Assembly (NCBI GenBank): GCA_013396635.1
Contig: WBMW01005486.1
Location: forward strand, 148,709-212,708
DNA: 64,000 nucleotides
Source: Penelope pileata
Taxonomy: Eukaryota; Chordata; Aves; Galliformes; Cracidae
Direction of reading: 5' to 3'
A model generated the notes under the pieces. The model saw nothing but the letters and a program-made list of their open reading frames with translations. It was not told where the DNA came from and searched no databases. The translations under genes were made by a program, and so were the position numbers. Shown one piece after another: positions 46,701-59,000 of this stretch (within the stretch, counting starts at the first letter, position 1; every line of letters begins with the position of its first letter).

Positions 46701-48941
46701 TGACTTTTACACACCCATTATGGGCAGCTACGATCAGCAGCTTCTACTGCAGCCCCATAAATCAGGAAGCTCTGACACCAGGGCAAGGCTGAGTATCGGT
46801 CAGTACGCAGCAAGTGAAGGGACAGCACAGCCTGCCCAGCTCTCATAGGAAAGGCGTTGCCTTCTAATAAAACAAGCCTCCATCTGAACATCACACTGAC
46901 GTGCTCCTCACAGAACCGAGCTCCCTGGGGCCTTTTAGCCTCACTTGAATGAAGAACCCACAACGCCAAACCCACAATGTTAACATCTAAACCAAAAGCA
47001 GTCACATCAGCTTAGCAAGCACATAGGCGAGATTTTAGCGTATACTCTGGCAGAACAAATTAAGTAGTGTGGTGACACCAGAGTGTTTCTAGAATAGTTT
47101 CTAGACCACCTTTTTTGGTTTTCTTAAAAAGGTTTGAGGAAATTCAGGAAGGGAGAAGCAAACCACCACTCCCTGATCCCTCCAGAAAGGAACTGCTCAA
47201 GAAATTCCAAGCAGCTAATGAAGAAAAATAAGAAACCAGAGGGATGACCCCAGTGTCTCTCCACAAAGGGATTGTTTGTTGAGCTTGTGAGCTGGTGGCA
47301 GAAAAGGAATTTCCTACAATTGTTACCTTTCTGCTTGACAGACCACCTGGAGGGAAGTCCCAGCCTGTCCTCCCTTAGCAGCGCTGACGGAGGGGGACAG
47401 CCACACCACCAGCATCAGCAGGAGCCCCCAGCTCTGCCCCTTGCTTCCTTCCTTCGGGGCTTTCAGCAGGATAGATCACTTGCTCTATGTGCTGCAGAAG
47501 AAATGGAACTGGGCTTAAACCTGAACTGGGAGAACTCTTAAGTACATAGGCGGGGCTTCCAAAACCGCAAACAAACAAAAAAATCTCTGTAGTCCTATGA
47601 GGTACTGCAGGGACCTCCAGCAAACTATTAAAACAAACTGCTTCCCAAAGTCACATGCCAGTTCACAATGGTCTGATAAAGGAAAATAAAATGTTCCTGT
47701 CTCTTCATGTTTGCATGAGAAATAAATATGAACCTCAAAGAAAAAGCAGCCGACAAACAACGGGCTGCACAAGACTCACACAGAGCCAAGAACGGGGCTG
47801 AAAGTCCTTGGCATAGATGTCTGCTGCCTAAACATGTTGTGGCTGGGGAACAAAACCAGCCTTAGGTCACGACTTGGCCCTTGCTTGTCAAGGTCCAAGG
47901 AAGCAGTGTATGGAGCTTCTAGAGAACAGAATGCCATTTGTCATTCCCATGTAGTCAGCCAGGCAGTGGCTCCACCAGCTCTGCTGTGGCCTGAATAGGG
48001 TTTGAAGAAAGCCTTCCCAGCAGCCCTCGTAGTGACAGCAGTTCTGTTACACAGGTGACTCAGCTTCTTTGACAACAAGCAGGCTGAAAAGCTGCTCTCT
48101 GACTCCAGTTTTAACAATAACAGTTAAATTAATACGATGAATACCTATTGATAAACTAACCTAATGCCAATTGCCAGGTGCAGCTCTTGGTGCCTGCAGC
48201 CAGCCCTGGTTTTGTTCCTCTGCTGAGCAGAGGACACAGCCTCTCACCACACACTGGGCCCTCAACCAAAGAGAGAAGCTAGCCAGCCTGCAAGCTGTAC
48301 ATGCTGGCAATAAACCACGGTAGGAATCCTTAAGATGCCACCGTACTGTGTCCCCAGCAAGATGTCAGCACTGTCTGAGATATTTGTGGAATGAAGGAAG
48401 AAACACCAAGAGGTGCTGCTGTGGTCCTCTTCAATAGCTAAATGGGGTATTTTAAAGAACAAATACAGAAAAATTGCAATTAAAATTCCAACAAGCATAT
48501 GTGGCCATGTTATTTAAACACATGCCTCTGTTTTGAAATCAGAAGAGATTACCACAAAGGGTCACTGGTGAAATACCGAGAGCACTTCAGTGAACTCATC
48601 ATGCTTGGTCACGGCAGCAAGCACTGCTGTTACTACTGTTTGCCAGGGCTGTGTAACCTCTAAAGACATAAAGTCTTGTTAGAAGGAAGGAAACAGACCT
48701 TGTGATCAAGGGTTCAAGGGGAATTGGGTAGCTCTCTTGTGCATTCGTGATTTCTGGAGCTGTGCTTCACTACAAGAACAGTGGTCTGCATATGCAGCGT
48801 TATTTCTATCAATAAAGGGAGACAGAAGTCCCTTCATTGTAAGTTCTTGACCCGTGTTGTTTTAACCCATGCTGCCCATCTATCGCCGTTGGTCCATTCT
48901 CTTACAACATAATCACTTTCTCAACCTGCCTGCTTAACGAG

Positions 48942-48959
48942 AAAAAAAAAAAAAAAAAA
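48942..48959. repeat. A18 homopolymer
   Basis: Eighteen A in a row, followed within 130 bp by shorter T-rich runs (49018-49029 and 49047-49055). Confidence 0.85.
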
Positions 48960-49234
48960 GGAAATGTTATATTCCTGCTTTCACAATAGCAAAAGCAGAA
49001 AACTAGCTTCTAGCTTCTTTTTTTTTTTAATTAGGCAATATATATTTTTTTTTTAAACCAAGTTTCACTGAGGAAATATGTTTCAAAACTGCAGTAGAAT
49101 CGCTGAGCAAGGGGAATTCATCAAAAAATAAAGTGGGACCTGCTCATTCCAAAGGGCTTGGTCACCACAGCAGCTCGCTCATTCAGAAGGAAAGCTGCCC
49201 CGTAATTACAGCGAGGAACTGGGTTATGACAGAA

Positions 49235-49300
49235 GAGAGACTCTATTCTCAGCTCTACCAAAAACTGGATTGGTGATGCTGAGCAAGTCACTTGGGCCCA
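49235..49300 (+). repeat. MIR SINE relic
   Basis: TTCTCAGCTCTACCA followed about 25 bp later by GATGCTGAGCAAGTCACTTG matches the MIR core order 'cagctctgccact ... tgtgaccttgggcaagtcactt'. It is old and diverged but the order and spacing fit. Confidence 0.55.
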
Positions 49301-52300
49301 AATTAATCTGGAACAGGCTGTGGCTGTCAGCACAAGACAACATGTTGGATACCAAATGTGGAGAGCACAAAACATGCTTTTTTGGGTGAGCAGATCAGTA
49401 AGAAACATCATAAATTATGACAATGCTATGCTTTGTTCTATTATAGGCAGCGTTTTGTAAAGAGCTTTGGAGCTGTTTCATGTTAAGCAGTCTTTTTTAT
49501 AATGGAAAAAATGCTTGTTTCAGAATCCAAAAGCATAATCCAAATAGGTAACTTGCTGACTGACGCTTAGAAAATGAAACTGATGATGTTTAAAATGTGC
49601 TGAAAAGTTACAGGTTAGCATATACACAGAAGAAAGCTTGGGAAAAGGTCAGAGTCAGTAACACACAGGCTGTGAATTTTCTCTTGGTGTTACAAAAGGA
49701 ACGCATGGGGTTATTAATTCTTAGGCCTGAAGGACCAGGGTTGCCATTTTCACTCTGTGTCTATTTTTATGAATTTCTTCCTTTCCAAGCTATTAGCAGC
49801 CACTAGATTTTTTTGGTGTTGTTGTCTATCGATTCATCATTTAAACAACAAACGCAGACACATGAAACACATGTTTTTCTGAGCTGCACTTGCAAATGTG
49901 TCTTCAGAAACATCTCCAGGATGAAGGGCCAGACGGAAAGGCCACATCCAGAGCTGGGAGCCGGAGGGCTTTCCTCCCACTGGTGAATACAGCACTTTCT
50001 TCTCAGGCATGTCAGTAATGAGACAGAGACTCATTTATCAAAATCTGTCCTCTTGAAACCAGCATGAGCTCCTCGACAATCTCAGTGCTCAGCAGGGTGC
50101 AAATTTTGCATCTTCAGACACCACATCAACGCAAGCTTAACATCCATGTTAGCATCTAAGATTGCAGTTAATATTTGTGACAGTTAAGTCCTATTTCATC
50201 ACTAAAATATTAAGTCATCCTTTAACATGACTGTTAACAAGTCAGCCTTATTTTTTTCATTCTGTATCTTCCATACGCACGATATTATAACCACAGAATC
50301 CCTCCCCACTCTGCTTAACCCAGCAGCCTGTTTGCACAGGGGATGTTGCCCTGCTTTAACATTGATCCAAACAAAGCAATCCGAAAAGCTGTGCAGAAAC
50401 ACAACAGACAGCGTTTTTGCTGCCAGACAACAAAGGATCCATTAACAGTTTTTCAATGCATTCAGTTATGAAAGCAAACAAGCCATCAAAACCTATCCAG
50501 CAGCCTGCACAGATCTGTCTTGAATTCTTCTGGTCTCACCTGCATGTTTCCAGGGCTGCCAAAAGCAACAGCACAGGTACTGGTGTTAACAAACTACAGC
50601 TGGTAAATGTTTGAGCACGGTGGATATGGTTTGAACAGGGTGTAGTTCAACCAAGTATGTCTCAAAGATCTCTTCCAGCAGATGACAGCTTGCTCCAGCC
50701 AGTCCCAGATCTCAAACCTTATTGCTCGTGCTGTGCCCACGCGATCAGACAGGACCTGCGAGGGAGCGAGATCCCCAGGACAAACAGGCACTGTCAGCTG
50801 GGATTGTGCAGCTTCTGCCAATGCAACACACTAATGAAAATCAGCACATGGGGCTATTTGTGTCGGTATCAAGCAAAGTTATTCCAGACCAGGAGCAGCT
50901 GTGCCTCATAAATGCCATCAGCTACTGCAGGGAGTTGTGTGCGACCACAGCACTGCAGACAAAGCAGTGCAATTTGTAGGAAAAGGCTGGAATTCCAGAA
51001 ACTGCTGGGATCAGACTAGAAAGCATAGGTGGGAAAATAAAATCTCTATTAAAGACATCATCAGGAAATAAGATCCTAGCTTCTCCACTTTTCATGATCT
51101 GTTCAGGCAATGAGGGAGGGGTCACAGAAGGGTGATGGGAATGATAATATTTCAATCGTTATTATTTGAGATTCATTAGAGCGCATGTTATAAACATATT
51201 TTACAAGCAGAGATTGGAACCAACATGAGAACAACTTCACTGTGCCCACAAACACAGCTGACGAAGTCACTGCTCCCCACCAACTGACTGCCCCACCAGA
51301 GGGCTGCAGCACGCTCCCCAGTTGATATCCCAAACCTTCCAGGAAGTCAATGGACTTCAGGGCTCACAGAACTTTTGGAAGTTTTACCTCCAACCCCTTT
51401 CAGTCCTTTTCAATCCCGCCCTCCTCCAGAGAAATACTACCCTCGGATAAGCACCTTGCACATAGAGCTAACATCCCTCTCGCAGTTTAGTTAACTGTTT
51501 AGTTGAAATTTTTCAGGGAAAAAAAGTCAGCCAGCACCTTCCTCCCCAAACCTCACCTTGCCAGCACTACGGGGCTGTTTGCTACAAAGCCAGGCAGTGC
51601 AAGATGATGCATTCTGTGGCTTTGAGCATTGGAACCATCACCTCCATCACAGTGCACTAACACAGCATTATTTTGTACTCAGCTAAACTCACAACTCCAC
51701 CATTTCAGGCTCTACACCCCCTTTCAAGAGCCATTTCCTTCTCACAAACACACCTAATTAAACATACACCTCAGCACCCAGAGAAAAAACAATAAATCTT
51801 AGTGGCTCTACAGCGGTCCACATTTTGAGACAGGAAGTGTACGTCTGCACATTAATTTTGATTCACATCCTACTGTGCTCAGTGTTTTCCTATGGCTTCT
51901 ATTCAACATAAACATTTACTACCATTGAGAAAAAACTGTACTTCCAGGAAAACAATGTTTAGAGGTAAATTCACACAGTGATACAAATGACAATAAGATT
52001 GTTAAAGTTGGAAGTAAATGGATGAATTCTGAAAGCCAGCAGCAGGGGGTTTACTGGAGTGCAGGCCAGCAGATGTGCCCGTCCAGCAGCACCAGCGCTA
52101 CCTGGGTGAGCATGTTTGGTGGCTGTTTCCAGCACAGCCCAAAATGAGAAGTTTGCAGACACTACAGCATAGACATTTTTCAGGGAGATTTATGCAAAAT
52201 GTCAGAGTTCTTTAATCTCAGCCAGGGATTATTTCCATGGCTAGAGGGTAGTGACATCCATTTCAGAGACAAAAAATCCCCTCCCAAAAAACTCCCACGG

Positions 52301-53664
52301 GACAGCTGCATTACTTCAGCAAATGGTTTGAGAGACAGGAGGAGACAGTATGCTACAGGAATAAGGCAGATACATGCAAGACCAAGGCAACAAGAACTTC
52401 ATTTCAATTCTCACATCTCGTCCTCCCTTTACATCAGGGAAATGCCTCAGACAATTCAGTTCAGCTGTAGGCATCTTCTATTAATCTTACTCAAGACCTC
52501 AGCTAAAAACTGAAGGCATTAACCGCGTGTCTTAGTCTTCCTCAACATCTTTTATATATCCCACTCCAACCCATGTTTATGCCATTATGATATTATCTAA
52601 ATATAAACAAAGACTTGATTAAAACTATACATATTTATAGAAGCATTCATGTCACCTACCTTTAGGCCTTCAAGCGCGGTAGCTAAAATAGGAAAGCAAG
52701 CTCCTTATAGCATTAGCATGGTGATCCAGAGGGCAAATCAGAGCAGTTATGCTGAGCACTGATGTCAAATATCATCGCCCTCAGTCAGCCTCCAGAGACA
52801 CTCACTTTCCTCCTCCACTGGGGTTACGTGAAGCCCAGGGGGCCCAGATTCCCCAGCCTGCTTTTAGTAGCAGCGGGAAAGGTCTTTGCAAGAAAAAAAG
52901 TCAAAGCAGTGAGAAATTCCACCCCAACTTTCATAAACTACAATAACACTGAACAAATCAACCTGCCATTGCGTTCTGTGCTATCGCCAGCATGCCAGCT
53001 ACTTCCAACTTCACACACTGGGTAACAGAAAACCACGGCAAATACTCAGTTTAATCATTTCCTGTACTATTCATCACATTGTCCACAATACCTTGTGGAT
53101 TAATTATCTAGATAACAAAATGACTGCATGGGGCAGGCAAGTTGTCGGTCTGAAGCAGTCGTCTTCAGCAAAGCAACGTGCTCTGCAAACTGCTGCCTTA
53201 AGGAGGATGCTGAAAGAGGAAGAACCCTTCCCATTTGCTCCACATGGGTGACAAAACCCCTTTCTTCTCTGAGCAGGAAGGTAATTAAACCATTATGCAA
53301 CTATGGAAAGTCCCAGTGATTGTGAAAAGAGAAGAGAGGAAAGGGCTTTCATACCTGAAAGACAAACTATTCCAGAGTGGAGGGAAAGGTCACTAAGCCT
53401 GATGCATTTAATTTTTCTTCATCTGAAATCTAATGAGAAGTCAGAACATCTCATCAATCACTACATTAAATTAACATGCCGTAAATACTGCACGGTGAAA
53501 ACAATTTTTCAGTCCTTCAGGTAAAATTCCAAAGAACAGTGCGGTACCATCAATGGTTGAACGCAAAGCTGAGCCCAGTGGGCTCCCAGTGCCACCAGTA
53601 ACAGGATGATCCCTCTTCTTGCTTTCAAACACTCAAACCTGGCCAGAAACTGCATCAGGGCAGG
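49301..53664. other. Non-coding stretch with a possible microexon
   Basis: Nothing firm is present. Good splice-site pairs on the minus strand near 52656-52678 are described under findings. Confidence 0.45.
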
Positions 53665-53875
53665 TCCGGGTTGGGTATTGGGAAGAAGTTCTTTACCAAA
53701 AGGGTGGTCAGGCACTGAAACGGGCTCCTCAGGGCAGTGGTCACAGCACCAAGCTGACGGAGTTCAAGGAGCATTTGGACAATGCTCTTGGTTTAATTTT
53801 TGGGTGGCCCCATGTGAAGCCAGGAGCTGTACTCGATGATCCTTGTAGGTCCCTTCCAACTCAGGATGTGTCCAT
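53665..53875 (+). mobile_element. CR1 3'-end fragment, left member of a tail-to-tail pair
   Basis: It contains GGGTTGGGTATTGGGAAGAA, GGGTGGTCAGGCACTGAAAC, ACGGAGTTCAAGGAGCATTT and ACTCGATGATCCTTGTAGGT, then CCCTTCCAACTCAGGATGTG. This is CR1 in + orientation with an atypical end. Confidence 0.85.
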
Positions 53876-53908
53876 GAAACACTCAGCACCTAGCACGGAA
53901 GCAGCCAG

Positions 53909-54030
53909 TTATAGAATCAAAGAATCCTTAAGAGTTGGAAGGGATCTTTAAAGGTCATCTGGTCCAACTCCCCAGCAATGAACAGGGACATCTACAGCTA
54001 GATCAGGGTGCTCGGAGCCTGCTCCAGCCA
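53909..54030 (-). mobile_element. CR1 3'-end fragment, right member of a tail-to-tail pair
   Basis: The + strand reads ATAGAATCAAAGAATCCTTA, GTTGGAAGGGATCTTTAAAG, CATCTGGTCCAACTCCCCAG and CTAGATCAGGGTGCTCGGAG. This is a minus-oriented CR1 whose 3' end faces the + copy ending near 53875. Thirteen bases (53932-53944) are exactly complementary to 53850-53862. Confidence 0.9.
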
Positions 54031-54196
54031 GAAGTCAAGAAGCACATGAGCAGAGCATACAGGAATGGGGAAAAACCCAGAAAAACAGTCACTGAGCATG
54101 ATCCTCTCCATCTAACACTGGCATCTAAAAGACGCAACACCCAAGTTCAGCTGCTGCTTTGGGCTAGTCTACACCCATCTAGGATTTATCTGTAGG

Positions 54197-54230
54197 AAAA
54201 AAAAAAAAAAAAAGAGAGAGAGAGAAAGAA
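54197..54230. repeat. Poly(A) followed by GA microsatellite
   Basis: About 17 A lead into a GAGAGAGAGAGA run ending near 54230. Confidence 0.8.
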
Positions 54231-54984
54231 TAGCACCTCCAGGAACTGACTCACCCCATTTATCTTAGGATTGGGTAAACGTCATTTTGAGGGTGTCCAT
54301 GCTGATTGCCAAAAGCAGCCCAAGGTTGAGACACCACAGCTGAGATGATGGAGCCCTGCTGGACCGTGGACCCACGGGCATCCAACCCCACGCAGCTGGA
54401 GATGTCCCATTTCTGTGCATCCTGATTAAGCAGGAGGCACAGATGTCTGTTTGAAGGCAATACAAATTGCAGTACTGGAAATACCAATGGAAATATTTCT
54501 GTTATTTCCAGGCCACCAGACACAAGCTGCACTTACTAGTTTACTATTCTGGTTTCCAATTTGAGAAATGCCTTGAATAGAAGCATTTTCTTGAATACAT
54601 ACCAAATGCCACTGAACATAAACGTGCTTAAACTGCGTCTCAGAGAGCTGTGTTTTTAAATTACCTTTGAGCATTTTCTAACTTAAAAGTGGGGGAAAAA
54701 AAGATTTAAAAAAGGAAGAAGGTCTCTTTTGTGGCATTTTTCTTTCTGCGAACACAGGAGGAAATGGGTGTTGGTACAAGCAGAAAGGAAGACAGATTTA
54801 CATCTAGTTTGAAAACAAAATGCTATCAGCAAAAATATTAGATTATTGATGCAGAGAGAGAGAGGAAGCTGCAAAGCTGCTTAACATTTCAAGAAGCTGT
54901 GAGGCTTATTACTCAGTGCTGGAGCTGGGGAAAATAAAAATATTCTTTGAGCAGGATTTAGTAACTCAATAACAAAAGTCAAAT

Positions 54985-55270
54985 AGATTAAATGCCGCAT
55001 CTGTTGTGATAATTAAATTAACAAAGTAATGATAGAATCGTGTATTGTGAAGCATACCCTGGGCAGAGATGGGCTGTAGTTATACATATTTCCCATGTTA
55101 TAAATTAAAATACAAGCCAAAATCGCCCTTCCTGCAATGCTATTAAAATCAAGGAAAATTACCCCGGGGATAAATCTGGCCTGGAGATGTTTTTCAACAA
55201 AGATGAGTTTCAGAATAAATTCTACCAAAATAGGGCTGCATGGAAATACTTGAAACGTTTTCATTGACAT
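54985..55270. promoter_or_regulatory. Candidate conserved non-coding element
   Basis: Repeat-free AT-rich stretch with clustered homeodomain-type words (TGATAATTAAATTAAC, ATAAATTAAAAT) and preserved CpGs. No frame of note. The call rests on base texture only. Confidence 0.22.
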
Positions 55271-55992
55271 TCCCAGAGCACTTCTTTAAAAAGACATTGG
55301 AACAGATACTTCCCAGTATTAAAAAGGCGGAAAATTTGAAGACAGCTTTTTATGCTGCTCTGTTTCCAGGGAATCAACTTAACATTCTTAAAGTCTGGAT
55401 GTGGGTTTTATTTGGGAGGCTTTTTTTGTTGTCTTTGTTTGGGCAGGGTATTTTTTTTTGTTTATTTCTTTTTTAAAACAGCTAAGCACCTGCATTCTTA
55501 AACACAGGCCACTTCATATACAGCTCACCTTGGGTACCAAGAACTGAGGAGTTCAGAAACTACAGCTCTGCCTGGAGAACGAGTCCCACACATGCAAGAA
55601 GTTTCACGTTTTTAAGTTGAGATTACACAATCAGATTAAGAACCACTATAAATAACAGAAGGTTGGGCTCAGCTGGAATGAGCTGGAGCCAGTCTATTAA
55701 AATCAATTAACCTTCCTCAGCTTATCTGACTCGCCCAGGGAACGTGCACAATTGTTGATATTACAGTTCTCCACGGACTGCCATGTGCAGAAGTGCTGGC
55801 AAGGGCAACAGCCTCGCTTCACCTTCACGTGCAGCAGCACGATGCTGGGGGCCTGCAGGAACACACCTGTAATACCTCTCCCACAAAAGTGCATCGACTA
55901 AAATTCTGCAGACAGCCACAAAGCACACGCAGGTTGCTGAAAGCAATTTATCTGCACCAATTTGCACAGCTACCATTGTAACTGCATTTTTG

Positions 55993-56060
55993 CAGAATCA
56001 TAGAAAATGGGGCTGGAAGGAACTTCAGGAGGCTGCTCCCCTCTTCCCTGCCCTGAGGCA
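55993..56060 (-). mobile_element. Short old CR1 terminus (minus orientation)
   Basis: CAGAATCATAGAAAATGGGG followed by CTGGAAGGAACTTCAGGAGG matches the reversed CR1 tail. Little remains beyond about 65 bp. Confidence 0.65.
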
Positions 56061-59000
56061 AGCTGCAGCAACGCCTCAACATTCCCAACATCTCCATCCT
56101 TAGATGCGCCTCAGCCGAAATGTTTAATTTTTGATCTCAGTCCAAAACAAGACCTGACTTAAACCTGGTTATTCAGCTCATTTTAAGCTCCAGGTGCTTG
56201 ACTTTTAGTGCTAATTAATATACACAACATCAAACTAGTTGGCTAGCTCCTAAGCAGTGAATACAGAGCTGTGCCTTTGCTAACTTGGGAATAGAAGATA
56301 CAAACAGGGAGGATTGATTATTTTTTAGAGTAAGAGTCAAACATACCAGAAATAACAACAAAATCTGTTCAAGAGATTTTCATTCCACAAGATATTTTTA
56401 GCACATCTGGAGAAGAGCACAGAGGACATGAGAACGCCCGCAGTGTTCTCATCCTCTCCAAAGAGGTGGCAGAGGGTCCATCCTCCACTTTCCCACCAGA
56501 AAGTGGTGGGCTCAGAACTGTCCCATGGAGCAGACAGCTCCTGGCCTCCCTGCTTCCTTCCTCCAAATCCTCCCATTGCACCAACCCAGAGATGGATCTT
56601 CTGCAGGCACAGAAAGCCATTACCCACCCGATGTGCCATTCTGCAAAAACAGCACCCAGAGGGTTCTCACCAGCACAGAAGGATTCAGGAGTGAAGGCGG
56701 AAGGCTCTGGATATCAGATGCTTGTTTTAGAGAAGTTTTAAGTTATTACAGCAACACGTCAGTTCTTGTAAGAAGGTGCTGCAGTTCACTGAAAGAAAAT
56801 AACACACTAAGAAGAACATTTTTTCCTTCCAGATCTTCCTGGCATGGCATCACTAGGGCATGTTTGGAGGTGTTTCCCTCGCTTCTGCCACAGTCCTCAA
56901 AACAATCTTGTGCATGTAGGGAGATGCAACCCAGTCCCACTGCAATTCTAAACCAGAATATGCATTTCTCTCTTTCCCTCTCCTGTCCATATATTTCTTT
57001 GCATGCAATTATTCAAACAAGTCTTCATTCTCCTGGGACTCAGTCTTCCATAGTAACTAGCAGGGTTTCTCTCCCCTTCTCTGATGTTCTGCTTTTCTGG
57101 GCAAGGTGGTTTGGCAGTTTTTTGGGGGTGGTGCTGTATGACCCTTTTTCAATTGTACAAAACCCAAGACAAAAGAGTAATAAAAAAAACATAACTCTAT
57201 AGCTAATTTTTGCAATCTGACATTTTCATTTCGTATCATAATGAGTCTAATCAATCCATCCTCCATTACCCACAGATCATATTCCTAACCACTCGCAATT
57301 AGAAATAGATATCCGATTTCTTTCTTCCAGAATTGTATGAAAATTAACATCACTTGTCACAAAAAGAGTTGAGACTACAAAGAGCAACGCACAAAACACT
57401 GAGTACTTTAATTTAGCATCGCTCTTGATGCAGTTCTCAAATCAAAAGCAGCAGTGTTAAGCTCTATTATTAGTGCCCCTGCTTGGATCATCACTCTGAA
57501 TAGAGGCACTAATGAGATGGAGCCCTGCAAAGCGTTTTCTTAGAAGCAATAAAAATCAAAACTAAATTGCGACAACTTGGTGCTCTCAATTAAAAACCTT
57601 CTGCAAGTCACATCATCACCAAGAAAAGCACTGAAGGAGGAGTGTTTCTAGTGGCTCTGCTCCTTCCACACAGCTGGCGTGCGGGGTATCTGCAGTGGTA
57701 CACGAGGGAGCCTCTTGGTGACCCTGTCAGAGACATGAGACTCATCCTTGTGGGACGGGAGCTGTGCTGGCAGCTCTCCAGCATGGGGCTCAAACTCTTG
57801 ACAAACAAATTCCCACAGCTGCCCACTCATGGGACCTGCCTGCTCTGCTCCAACACACTTGTTCTTTTCTCTGAGAGGCAGCAAGGACAGTTGTCCCAGG
57901 AAAGCAGGAGTCAGCCTGCCCCAGCTCACGCCATCGTGTCCAACCCTCCAACACCCACCAGCAGCTGCAGTGAGGGCAACTGCTCCACTCCCAAGAGGAA
58001 GGGCCAGTTGCTGCCACAGCCACATCTCCTCCAGCTGATGCAAGTGAGAAGCAGGGACATTTCTTCATGTTGGTTGCAGAAGCTTTGCCTTTCCTTTCAC
58101 TTCGGAGCTCATTCCTTGAGTACCGGGTTCACTCACTTGGTGTGCCTGTCCCTAAAAAAACTCCAACAGGAAAAACAAGACCAAAAAAAGACCCAGAAGC
58201 TGGAGAAGCACTGAGCCCTTCTCGAGCTACAGCTTCTGTATCCTGCACTAAATGTGGCTGCATCACACGCAGGTGGGGCTGCCTTACCATCAAAGAGCAC
58301 GGCCCCCTTCCAGTTCCCAGTGCTGCCCATCAGTGCTGTGCTAACGCTGAAATACAGACTATAGCCAGAACAAAGATGGACAAGGCAGAACCAAAACCCC
58401 AGTGATTCAGACTCATCTCTCTACCATCTACTCAGATGTTACATCTATGTCATAAAAACATCTGCTTGTTCGGCATATGTGTTAACAGGGGTGGGGGGAA
58501 AGCAGCATCTTGCAGATGTGCAAAGCTCGGACAGCCATAAAATAGGCTACAGGTCACATAAAATGTCAGGGCATGTTCACAGTGAAAGATGGCACTAATT
58601 CTGTTTCCTCACAGGGCAGCAAGATGGACAGACAGTAATGCCTGCTGCAAAACCATCTCGTGGACAGTGAGTGGCCCAAGGAGAGATCCAGGACAAGAGC
58701 ATACAAACCCACTGGGGCTGAACACAGGGAATATGCAGAAGTGAGGGTGCAATAACTGCACACTGAATCTTGGACCCCCATCCAGGGGATTTCCACGGCA
58801 GACTCTGGAAGTCTAATAGCTCACCAGCTGTTAGTGAAGCCCATGTTAAACAGGAGGCCAAAGCAATACCAGGGGATCGCTTATTGGGTCTTGGCTTGCC
58901 ATTGAACACAGAAACAAGATAGGCAGAATCCAAGGGCTCTCCTTTATCTCAGTGGTTCCCCAGAGGCCCAATTTCTCCAAAACAGAAAGCAATTACAAAG

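Larger units (their letters stand above)
40377..49234. other. Long non-coding stretch
   Basis: No gene, CR1 or RNA gene recognised. The plus frame at 45677-46273 (198 codons) and the hydrophobic minus frame at 48262-48498 match nothing I know. A short imperfect GAT repeat lies at 44762-44788. Confidence 0.5.

Noticed and set aside
48262..48498. Minus-strand frame with a hydrophobic N-terminus (MLVGILIAIFLYLFF)
   Set aside because: A TM-like segment arises easily from AT-rich DNA. There is no support from context.
56525..57202. 225-codon plus-strand ATG frame
   Set aside because: It is rich in Ser and Pro with no recognised family, and overlapping plus frames at 56428-56741 are equally open.
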